Shown one piece after another: positions 5,435 to 9,809 of a stretch of DNA of 9,809 nucleotides. Origin of the DNA: JAZDJT01 sp043803845 (GTDB taxonomy: Bacteria; Patescibacteriota; Minisyncoccia; Minisyncoccales; GCA-002788555); NCBI GenBank assembly GCA_043803845.1, contig JAZDJT010000033.1:1-9809 (forward strand). Reading direction: 5' to 3'. The notes beneath the pieces were generated by a model. That model was not told the origin of the DNA, did no database searches, and was given only the letters and a program-made list of their open reading frames with translations. The number at the start of each line of letters is the position of its first letter. Position 1 is the first letter of the stretch. The translations under genes and the position numbers were made by a program.

Positions 5435-6032
5435 ACATTCTTAAAAGTTTGGGTATATCCTTCGTTAAATCTATAATAATTGATGACTTTCTTTTGGGCA
5501 AAGGCCCGACGTTAACTGCCAAATCGGGTCTATACTTAGAATTTGAAAACTGCTTAAGAACCTCTTTTATTTTTCCGGACGGCATTTTGCCGGAGATGTT
5601 TGCCGAGGTTGCGGTTAAGGGAATCGTTATTTTTTTCAGTAAGCTATTAAGTAAGGGGAAATCAGGTATCCTTAAGGCGATTGTTTTTTTGTCAACGCCA
5701 TAAAGTTTGATGCCTTTTTTTCTTTTTAAAACAACGGTAATCTGACCGGGCCAAAAAATCTTTAAAAAGGACTCTTCTCTTGCGTCGATTTGAGCGTTTT
5801 TTTTAGCGTCTCTCAAATTTTTTACAAAGAGGGGAAGAAAGTGACCTCTTCTTCTCCTTTTTATTCTTAAAAGTTTTGCTACCGCCTTTTTATTGGTGGC
5901 ATCAGACAAGAGACCGTAGACGGTATCGGTGGGAAAGACGACAACTCCGCCTTTTTTTATGGTATCAATTATCTTTCCAATATCGGCAGAAATTGTCCTT
6001 GGCTCTTTATTTTTTATCTTTATAATCTCCAT
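5433..6032 (-). CDS. tsaC: Threonylcarbamoyl-AMP synthase (Sua5/YciO/YrdC family)
   Basis: A 199-residue single-domain YrdC protein, the short TsaC form rather than the longer Sua5. By family knowledge it makes threonylcarbamoyl-AMP from threonine, bicarbonate and ATP, the first step of t6A37 formation on ANN-reading tRNAs. Visible motifs are GGVVVFPTDTVYGL at 28-41, IKRRRRGHFLPLF at 57-69 (where the family usually has KGRP..KPL), WPGQITVVL at 94-102, RIP at 121-123 and TSANISG at 142-148. The first basic motif is altered: Lys58 and Arg60 remain, but the second conserved Lys appears as His64, so a YciO-type paralogue or divergent activity cannot be excluded. It is convergent with the C39 gene and divergent from the S1 gene. 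A weak AGAGGAAA lies about 15 bases upstream of the ATG, too far for a standard SD. Confidence 0.88.
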   Translation of the reverse strand: MEIIKIKNKEPRTISADIGKIIDTIKKGGVVVFPTDTVYGLLSDATNKKAVAKLLRIKRRRRGHFLPLFVKNLRDAKKNAQIDAREESFLKIFWPGQITVVLKRKKGIKLYGVDKKTIALRIPDFPLLNSLLKKITIPLTATSANISGKMPSGKIKEVLKQFSNSKYRPDLAVNVGPLPKRKSSIIIDLTKDIPKLLRM

Positions 6033-6093
6033 AGGGTCTATTGATATTTCCTCTGGTTATTGATAAAATGGAGCGTGTTATTTAGATAAGATT

Positions 6094-6099
6094 TATAAT
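6094..6099 (+). promoter_or_regulatory. Consensus -10 box immediately before the S1-domain gene
   Basis: A perfect TATAAT ends 7 bases before the ATG at 6107, so a transcript from it would start at or next to the start codon. No good -35 is found at 16-18 bases; TTGATA at 6060-6065 is too far for this box but spaces 17 bases from a poor TAGATA at 6083. The octamer TATTGATA occurs twice in this 74-base divergent gap, at 6039-6046 and 6058-6065. In such AT-rich DNA a chance TATAAT is possible. Confidence 0.35.
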
Positions 6100-6106
6100 A
6101 ATAATT

Positions 6107-6664
6107 ATGAAAAAAGTAAAGATTCATCTGCAAGAATACAGGGATTTGCTGATACCGCCAAAAGTCGGCGAGATTGTTAAGGGTAAAGTTATCGACAAGG
6201 TTAAAAACGGAATTCTGTTAGAGATAGGGAATTATAAAATAGGAATTATTAAAAAAAACGACCTGAGCGCTGCCGGAGAGAATTTATCCAAAATGGAAAA
6301 AGGGAAAGAAATCATGGCCAAGATTATTGATCTCGACAACAAAGACAACCTGGTTGAGCTCTCTTTAAGAGAGGCGAGTAAGGATTTAACATGGGAGAAT
6401 CTTCAGGAATTGAACGATAAAAAAGGAACGGTCTTGTTAAAAGCAGTCGGTGCCAACAAGGGAGGGCTTATCTTTAATTATTCCGGGATGCAAGGATTTT
6501 TGCCTGCTTCACAGCTTTCCAGAAAAAATTATCCCAAAGTTGAGAGCCCGACGCCGGACAAAATATATCAAGAACTTAAGAAATTTATAGGTAAGGAAAT
6601 GGAATTAAAAGTTATCAGCGCTGACCCTCGCAGGCAAAAACTGATCTTCTCGGAGAAAGAATAA
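6107..6664 (+). CDS. Two-domain S1 RNA-binding protein (ribosomal protein S1-like)
   Basis: A 185-residue cytosolic protein of two S1-type OB folds. The first (about 18-87) opens with VGEIVKGKVIDKVKNGILLEI and closes with VELSLREA. The second (about 103-184) contains GGLIFNYSGMQGFLPASQL and ends with VISADPRRQKLIFSEKE. The second domain's GMQGFLPASQL resembles the ribosome-binding repeats of bS1. Typical bS1 proteins have four to six such domains, so this is either a reduced S1 or an S1-like RNA-binding factor. The distinction cannot be made from this gene alone. The start ATG at 6107 has no SD and directly follows a TATAAT. The end is fused to two tandem stem-loops leading to ftsH 56 bases downstream, so co-transcription with ftsH is plausible. 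Confidence 0.85.
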   Translation: MKKVKIHLQEYRDLLIPPKVGEIVKGKVIDKVKNGILLEIGNYKIGIIKKNDLSAAGENLSKMEKGKEIMAKIIDLDNKDNLVELSLREASKDLTWENLQELNDKKGTVLLKAVGANKGGLIFNYSGMQGFLPASQLSRKNYPKVESPTPDKIYQELKKFIGKEMELKVISADPRRQKLIFSEKE

Positions 6665-6701
6665 CCTTATTCTGACTTCGAAGAAAGAATAATTTTATTC
6701 T
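6654..6701 (+). repeat. Two tandem copies of a stem-loop between the S1 gene and ftsH
   Basis: The 11-mer AGAAAGAATAA occurs at 6654-6664, where it includes the S1 gene stop, and again at 6682-6692, a period of 28 bases. Each copy is followed after two bases by TTATTCT, giving two 7-bp hairpins at 6658-6673 and 6686-6701. The 3' arm of the first can instead pair with the 5' arm of the second, enclosing the palindrome CTTCGAAG at 6676-6683. There is no U-tract, so these are not standard terminators. An mRNA-stability or processing role, or alternative folding, is possible. Confidence 0.6.
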
Positions 6702-6720
6702 ATTTGATTAACAAAAAATT

Positions 6721-8553
6721 ATGAAAGATTTGTGGAAAAACATTTTTTACGCTTTTTTAATTTTCCTGCTTTTTGCCGGAATTTTTTCCCTTTTGAACCC
6801 CGTCAGTCAGATAAAGGAGATAAGTTTTAGCGAGTTTGCCAAGCAGGTCGGAGACAAAGAGGTGAAAAAAGTGGAAGTAAGAGGAGGCGAGGTTTTAATC
6901 GATTTAAAAGATGGGACTCAAGAGGTAACCCAGAAAGAAGTTAGCTCAAGTCTTGAGGAAGTTTTGTTAACCTATGGTATTCAGAGCCAGGACCTGCAAG
7001 AAATCGAGATAACTTATCGCGAGGCGCAAAACGATTTCTTGGTTCTTGTGTTAGTTTCGGTAGTTCCGGTTGTATTTATTATCATTTTCTTCTGGTGGAT
7101 GCTAAGACAAGGCCAGAAAGGAGCAACTCAGGCATTTACTTTCAGTAAGGCCAGGCCTCGCATATACGGAGCTGGCGGGAAAGAAAAAGATAAAGTTGGT
7201 TTCGATGACGTCGCTGATTTAAAAGAAGCGAAGGAGGAGCTGAAAGAGATAGTGGAATTTTTGCGGGAACCTAAAAAGTTTTTGGACATGGGAGCTCGGA
7301 TACCAAGGGGAGTGCTTCTTGTCGGGCCGCCGGGCTGCGGAAAGACGCTCCTTGCGCGAGCAGTTGCTTCAGAGGCAGGTGTGCCGTTTTTTTCCATTTC
7401 CGGTTCGGAGTTCGTTGAGATGTTTGTGGGAGTGGGAGCGGCGAGAGTCAGGGACTTATTTTCTCTTGCCAAAAAGAATTCGCCCTCCATCTTATTTTTG
7501 GACGAGTTGGATGCGGTAGGAAGGCATAGAGGTTCAGGTCTGGGAGGGGGTCATGACGAGAGGGAACAAACTTTGAACCAAATTCTTGTGGAGATGGACG
7601 GTTTCGAGAGAGAGACAAACGTAATCATTATAGCCGCCACAAATCGCCCCGACATATTAGACCCGGCACTCCTCCGTCCTGGACGGTTCGATAGGCATGT
7701 GGTTTTGGACAGGCCGGACATAGAGGGAAGGAAAGATATTTTAAAAATTCACTCAAAGGGCAAGCCCGTGGCAAAAGACTCAAATTTGAGAGAGATTGCG
7801 GAGAGAACGCCCGGTTTCTCCGGAGCTGACTTGGCTAATTTGATGAACGAATCGGCGATTCTCGCCGCGCGGCGCAACAAAAAAGAAATAACCCAAGACG
7901 AATTTCGGGAATCGATTGAAAAAGTATTATTGGGCCCGGAGAGAAAAAGTCACATTCTCTCTCAAAAAGAAAAAGAAATAACCGCCTATCACGAAGCCGG
8001 TCACGCAATAGTAGCTTCTTTTATGCCGGATTCGGAACCCATCCAGAAAATTTCGATTATCGCCAGAGGCATGGCCGCCGGCTACACTTTGAAACTTCCA
8101 ATTGAAGAGAGACACTTGAAGACAAAGAGTCAGTTTTTGGCAGAGTTGGCGACGTTCTTGGGTGGCTATGCCGCCGAGACAATGATTTTCAAAGAAGTGA
8201 CAACCGGCGCCTCGAACGATTTAAAGCAGGCAACCGATCTAGCGAGAAAACTGGTTATGGAATACGGCATGTCAAGATTGGGACCGATTGCTTTTGGCGA
8301 GAAGGCTGAATTGGTCTTTTTGGGCAAAGACCTGGGAGAACAGAGAAATTATTCCGAAAAGAGAGCGGCTGAGATTGACAACGAAGTGGAAAGATTTATA
8401 AAAGAAGCAGAGAAAAAAGCCCAAAAAATTATCAAAGAGAAACAGGGCCTTTTGAAGATTATTTCGAAGGTGCTCAAAGAAAAAGAGACAATAGAGCGTC
8501 AAGAATTCGAACGAATTATCAAGAGATACAAAGAAGTGCAAAAGACAATATAA
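6721..8553 (+). CDS. ftsH: ATP-dependent zinc metalloprotease FtsH
   Basis: A 610-residue membrane AAA+ protease of normal family length. TM1 is at about 8-26, the extracytoplasmic FtsH_ext domain at about 30-100 and TM2 at about 106-127. The AAA+ module has Walker A GPPGCGKT at 202-209, where Cys206 replaces the usual Thr, and the pore-loop MFVGVGA. Walker B is ILFLDELDAVG with Asp261 and Glu262. The second region of homology is ATNRPDILDPALLRPGRFDR. The M41 peptidase domain has zinc motif HEAGH at 424-428 and third ligand Asp500 in TGASNDLKQAT. A charged, helical C-terminus follows. By family knowledge it forms a hexamer that extracts and degrades membrane and short-lived proteins. Key residues are all present. 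There is no SD before ATG 6721, which lies in AACAAAAAATTATG. Its stop is 7 bases from tRNA-Ile, so the mRNA's 3' end is probably made by RNase P cleavage. Confidence 0.98.
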   Translation: MKDLWKNIFYAFLIFLLFAGIFSLLNPVSQIKEISFSEFAKQVGDKEVKKVEVRGGEVLIDLKDGTQEVTQKEVSSSLEEVLLTYGIQSQDLQEIEITYREAQNDFLVLVLVSVVPVVFIIIFFWWMLRQGQKGATQAFTFSKARPRIYGAGGKEKDKVGFDDVADLKEAKEELKEIVEFLREPKKFLDMGARIPRGVLLVGPPGCGKTLLARAVASEAGVPFFSISGSEFVEMFVGVGAARVRDLFSLAKKNSPSILFLDELDAVGRHRGSGLGGGHDEREQTLNQILVEMDGFERETNVIIIAATNRPDILDPALLRPGRFDRHVVLDRPDIEGRKDILKIHSKGKPVAKDSNLREIAERTPGFSGADLANLMNESAILAARRNKKEITQDEFRESIEKVLLGPERKSHILSQKEKEITAYHEAGHAIVASFMPDSEPIQKISIIARGMAAGYTLKLPIEERHLKTKSQFLAELATFLGGYAAETMIFKEVTTGASNDLKQATDLARKLVMEYGMSRLGPIAFGEKAELVFLGKDLGEQRNYSEKRAAEIDNEVERFIKEAEKKAQKIIKEKQGLLKIISKVLKEKETIERQEFERIIKRYKEVQKTI

Positions 8554-8560
8554 GAAAGGT

Positions 8561-8632
8561 GGGTGTGTAGCTCAGCGGCAGAGCACGACTCTTATAAAGT
8601 CGGGGTCGATGGTTCGATCCCATCCACACCCA
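8561..8632 (+). tRNA. tRNA-Ile (anticodon TAT)
   Basis: A complete 72-base cloverleaf. Acceptor GGGTGTG/CACACCC is at 8561-8567 and 8625-8631, with discriminator A8632. The D arm is GCTC-AGCGGCA-GAGC. Anticodon stem CGACT/AGTCG encloses loop CTTATAA, so the anticodon is TAT at 8593-8595, reading AUA. The T arm is GATGG-TTCGATC-CCATC. U33, A37 and A73 are as expected for isoleucine tRNA. No CCA is encoded. It begins 7 bases after the ftsH stop and is followed 8 bases later by tRNA-Val. Most bacteria read AUA with a CAT-anticodon tRNA modified to lysidine, so a true TAT anticodon is notable. Confidence 0.96.
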
Positions 8633-8640
8633 CATCATTA

Positions 8641-8712
8641 GGGCGGTTAGCTCAGTGGTAGAGCGTTCGCTTGACGTGCGAAAGGCCGCAGGTCCAAGTC
8701 CTGCACCGCCCA
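8641..8712 (+). tRNA. tRNA-Val (anticodon GAC)
   Basis: Acceptor GGGCGGT/ACCGCCC is at 8641-8647 and 8705-8711, with discriminator A8712. The D arm is GCTC-AGTGGTA-GAGC. Anticodon stem TTCGC/GCGAA encloses TTGACGT, giving anticodon GAC at 8673-8675 (reads GUC and GUU). The T stem is GCAGG/CCTGC. The T loop is TCCAAGT: position 55, normally T (pseudouridine), is C. No CCA is encoded. It lies 8 bases after tRNA-Ile and 45 before rplS, apparently in the same transcript. Confidence 0.94.
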
Positions 8713-8757
8713 CATAAATGCGTCGAATGTTAACACGATAAAAATTTAAAATGCATT

Positions 8758-9117
8758 ATGAACTTATATCAATTAGGACAACTAAAAAAAGATTTGCCGC
8801 CAATGGAGATAGGAAACACTATCAAAGTTTATGAGAAAATAATAGGAGAGAGCAAAAAGAAATCCCAGGTTTTTGAAGGTGTTTTGATAGCAAAAAAACA
8901 CGGCAAGGGGATTAACGCCACTTTTACGTTGAGGGCAATTTTGGAAGGCGTGGGAACGGAGAAAATATACCCTCTGCACTCGCCCCTTATCGAAAAAATA
9001 GAAACAGTGAAAAAGGGCAGGGCCAGAAGGGCGAAACTTTATTATTTGAGAGATAAATCAGAGAAGAAAGCGAGACGCAAGTTAAAATCAGAATTAGTCA
9101 AGAAAACGAAAGACTAG
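8758..9117 (+). CDS. rplS: 50S ribosomal protein bL19
   Basis: A 119-residue bL19 of normal length. Family features seen are the N-terminal IGNTIKVYEKIIGESKKKSQVFEGVLIAKK segment, the HGKGINATFTLRAILEGVGTEKIYPLHSP core, and the C-terminal RARRAKLYYLRDKS motif with a basic tail. By family knowledge it sits at the 30S-50S interface of the large subunit. In many bacteria rplS closes the rpsP-rimM-trmD operon; here it is instead between tRNA genes, 45 bases after tRNA-Val(GAC) and 26 before tRNA-Leu(GAG). ATG 8758 is preferred over the out-of-frame ATG at 8751. There is no SD; the context is TTTAAAATGCATTATG. A small hairpin follows the stop. Confidence 0.97.
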   Translation: MNLYQLGQLKKDLPPMEIGNTIKVYEKIIGESKKKSQVFEGVLIAKKHGKGINATFTLRAILEGVGTEKIYPLHSPLIEKIETVKKGRARRAKLYYLRDKSEKKARRKLKSELVKKTKD

Positions 9118-9118
9118 C

Positions 9119-9139
9119 GTTTCCTAATGGAAACCTTTT
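9119..9139 (+). terminator. Weak terminator-like hairpin after rplS
   Basis: Stem GTTTCC/GGAAAC with a TAAT loop at 9119-9134, followed by CTTTTG. The stem is only 6 bp with two GC pairs and the T-run has only four bases. It may act as a partial attenuator, or protect the rplS 3' end after RNase P cleaves the tRNA 5' end at 9144. A complete stop of transcription is unlikely, because no promoter is visible before the following tRNA. Confidence 0.4.
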
Positions 9140-9143
9140 GAAT

Positions 9144-9229
9144 GCGGACGTGGTGGAATCGGCATACACACAGGCCTGAGGAGCCTGGCCCTTTTGGGCG
9201 TGTGGGTTCAAGTCCCACCGTCCGCACCA
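9144..9229 (+). tRNA. tRNA-Leu (anticodon GAG), with encoded CCA
   Basis: A class II tRNA. Acceptor GCGGACG/CGTCCGC is at 9144-9150 and 9219-9225, discriminator A9226, and a genomically encoded CCA at 9227-9229. Anticodon stem CAGGC/GCCTG encloses CTGAGGA, so the anticodon is GAG at 9178-9180 (reads CUC and CUU). The long variable arm is GCCC-TTTT-GGGC at 9188-9199. The T arm is GTGGG-TTCAAGT-CCCAC. It is the only tRNA of the five here that encodes CCA. The ATG of the next gene begins 2 bases after the CCA. Confidence 0.96.
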
Positions 9230-9231
9230 AT

Positions 9232-9573
9232 ATGTCTCACCCTGCCGACAAATTAAGAAAAAAGTTAAAAATTATCTATCTTGCTTACGCTAAGGAAAAT
9301 TTTTGCTGGCGTCAGCATTTAAGCAGTCTTGTTCTTGATAAAGGATATCTACCATTAAACCCGTATATGAATTTTGATTATTTTTTACAAGACAAGATTG
9401 ATAGAAATAAAGTGCGGTTAGCTAATAATAATCTGGTGATGTTAGCCGATGAATTGTGGGTCATCGGACAAATAAGTGACGGCGTGGCAACGGAAATCAG
9501 ACTAGCTAAAGATTTTAAGAAACCAATAAAATATTTTTCTACCGAGGGGCTGCCAAAAAAGTTAAAGCAATAG
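9232..9573 (+). CDS. Small nucleoside 2-deoxyribosyltransferase-like protein (DUF4406/DUF7768-type)
   Basis: A 113-residue protein with a compact Rossmann-like pattern. KIIYLAYAKE is at 13-22, GYLPLNPYMNFDYFLQD at 38-54, a helix with DRNKVRLANNNLVML at 57-71, then ADELWVIGQISDGVATEIRLA at 72-92 and PIKYFS at 98-103. The DELWV.G..SDG...EI signature resembles the 2-deoxyribosyltransferase superfamily, in which a Glu in the equivalent position (here Glu88) is the nucleophile. Whether this protein transfers deoxyribose or is a non-enzymatic relative is not settled. The frame is open upstream to 9142 but that part is the tRNA-Leu gene, so ATG 9232 is chosen. It starts 2 bases after the tRNA CCA and ends 6 bases before the next tRNA, with no room for a promoter or SD. 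Expression must depend on the tRNA transcript. Confidence 0.7.
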   Translation: MSHPADKLRKKLKIIYLAYAKENFCWRQHLSSLVLDKGYLPLNPYMNFDYFLQDKIDRNKVRLANNNLVMLADELWVIGQISDGVATEIRLAKDFKKPIKYFSTEGLPKKLKQ

Positions 9574-9579
9574 ACGGAA

Positions 9580-9652
9580 GGGCGGCTAGCTCAATGGTTA
9601 GAGCGCATGGTTTACATCCATGAGGCTATAGGTTCGAATCCTTTGCCGCCCA
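9580..9652 (+). tRNA. tRNA-Val (anticodon TAC)
   Basis: Acceptor GGGCGGC/GCCGCCC is at 9580-9586 and 9645-9651, discriminator A9652. The D arm is GCTC-AATGGTTA-GAGC. Anticodon stem CATGG/CCATG encloses TTTACAT, giving anticodon TAC at 9613-9615 (reads GUA and GUG). The T arm ATAGG-TTCGAAT-CCTTT has a T-T mismatch (9629/9643) at its second pair. CCA is not encoded. It lies 6 bases after the preceding stop codon and 20 before the yqeY ATG. Confidence 0.95.
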
Positions 9653-9672
9653 CATAATAAAAATTAAAAATT

Positions 9673-9809
9673 ATGGACCTTAAAGAAAAAATTAAAAACG
9701 ATTTGAACAGATCGTTAAAAGAAAGGGAAAAATTAACTTCTTCGACCTTGCGTTTGTTGCTGGCGACTATCTTAAACAGGGAGAAGGAAAAGAGGGCAAA
9801 GATCGCCAA
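9673..9809 (+). CDS. yqeY: GatB/YqeY-domain protein, 5' part (cut by the window edge)
   Basis: The first 45 codons and two further bases of an open frame that continues past the window. The translation begins MDLKEKIKNDLNRSLKEREK and continues with STLRLLLATILNREKEKRAKI, matching the helical N-terminus of YqeY proteins (MSLKEKI..DLK.A...GD..RLS.LRLLLAAIKN.EI). By family knowledge YqeY resembles the tRNA-binding tail of the GatB amidotransferase subunit and often sits near rpsU or dnaG; its exact role is not settled. ATG 9673 follows an A/T-only leader of about 20 bases after tRNA-Val(TAC), again with no SD and the context AAATTATG. Only the N-terminus is visible, so length and C-terminal integrity are unknown. 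Confidence 0.8.
   Translation, partial: MDLKEKIKNDLNRSLKEREKLTSSTLRLLLATILNREKEKRAKIA

Noticed and set aside
6658..6701. Tandem intrinsic terminators after the S1 gene
   Set aside because: Stems are short and AT-rich and neither is followed by a U-tract, so termination is unlikely.
8519..8713. Minus-strand 64-codon frame over the two tRNA genes
   Set aside because: It is antisense to tRNA-Ile and tRNA-Val and to the end of ftsH; the composition reflects the tRNAs only.
9119..9134. GTTTCC-TAAT-GGAAAC as a parS site
   Set aside because: The half-sites start with GTTTC/GAAAC, but the centre is six bases and lacks CACGTG. Its position right after rplS and the following CTTTTG fit a weak terminator better.
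9142..9231. Longer 143-codon version of the deoxyribosyltransferase-like gene beginning at 9142
   Set aside because: The first 30 codons are the tRNA-Leu(GAG) gene. The homologous protein part begins after ATG 9232.

Overview
The window looks like a chromosomal stretch of a Patescibacteria/CPR bacterium, most likely of the Parcubacteria group. This is an inference from several signs: AT-rich DNA with very tight gene packing, almost no Shine-Dalgarno sequences, four of five tRNA genes without an encoded CCA, a two-domain S1 protein, and two secreted C39-like cysteine peptidases of the 'SQAPY...CEEAS' type that I associate with that lineage. All stops behave as expected under genetic code 11. 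Everything here is either conserved housekeeping or envelope-associated. I see no phage, transposase, CRISPR or toxin-antitoxin genes.

Left part (1-2540): a class I SAM methyltransferase (84-722, +) converges on parB with a 4-base overlap of the two stop codons. parA and parB form a minus-strand operon (parA first) separated by 33 bases that carry four heptamer repeats. A good sigma-70 type promoter for parA (TTGAAA, 17 bases, TATACT) lies only 11 bases from its ATG. Its -35 box is one arm of a 13-bp palindrome whose half-sites resemble those of parS. On the other side of this region is tRNA-Leu(CAA).

Middle part (2541-6106): a 132-bp inverted-repeat element of unknown nature, then two membrane-anchored C39-family proteins in tandem. 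One is carried on a stalk of about four SbsA-type Ig-like domains; the other has a short charged linker. Their transcription and that of the convergent tsaC gene appear to be ended by a single perfect 30-base palindrome that contains or touches both stop codons.

Right part (6107-9809): a two-S1-domain RNA-binding protein, two tandem stem-loops, ftsH, and then a striking alternation of mRNAs and tRNAs, with nearly all gaps between 2 and 45 bases: ftsH, tRNA-Ile(UAU), tRNA-Val(GAC), rplS, tRNA-Leu(GAG), a small nucleoside-deoxyribosyltransferase-like gene, tRNA-Val(UAC), and the start of a GatB/YqeY-domain gene. This reads as a tRNA-punctuated transcript. The tRNA-Ile with a genuine UAU anticodon is uncommon in bacteria and suggests that AUA may be read here without lysidine. 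The themes worth a second look are the tRNA-punctuated operon, SD-less or leaderless starts (often in the context ATTATG), the palindrome at the parA promoter, the 132-bp inverted-repeat element, and the paired C39 proteins.
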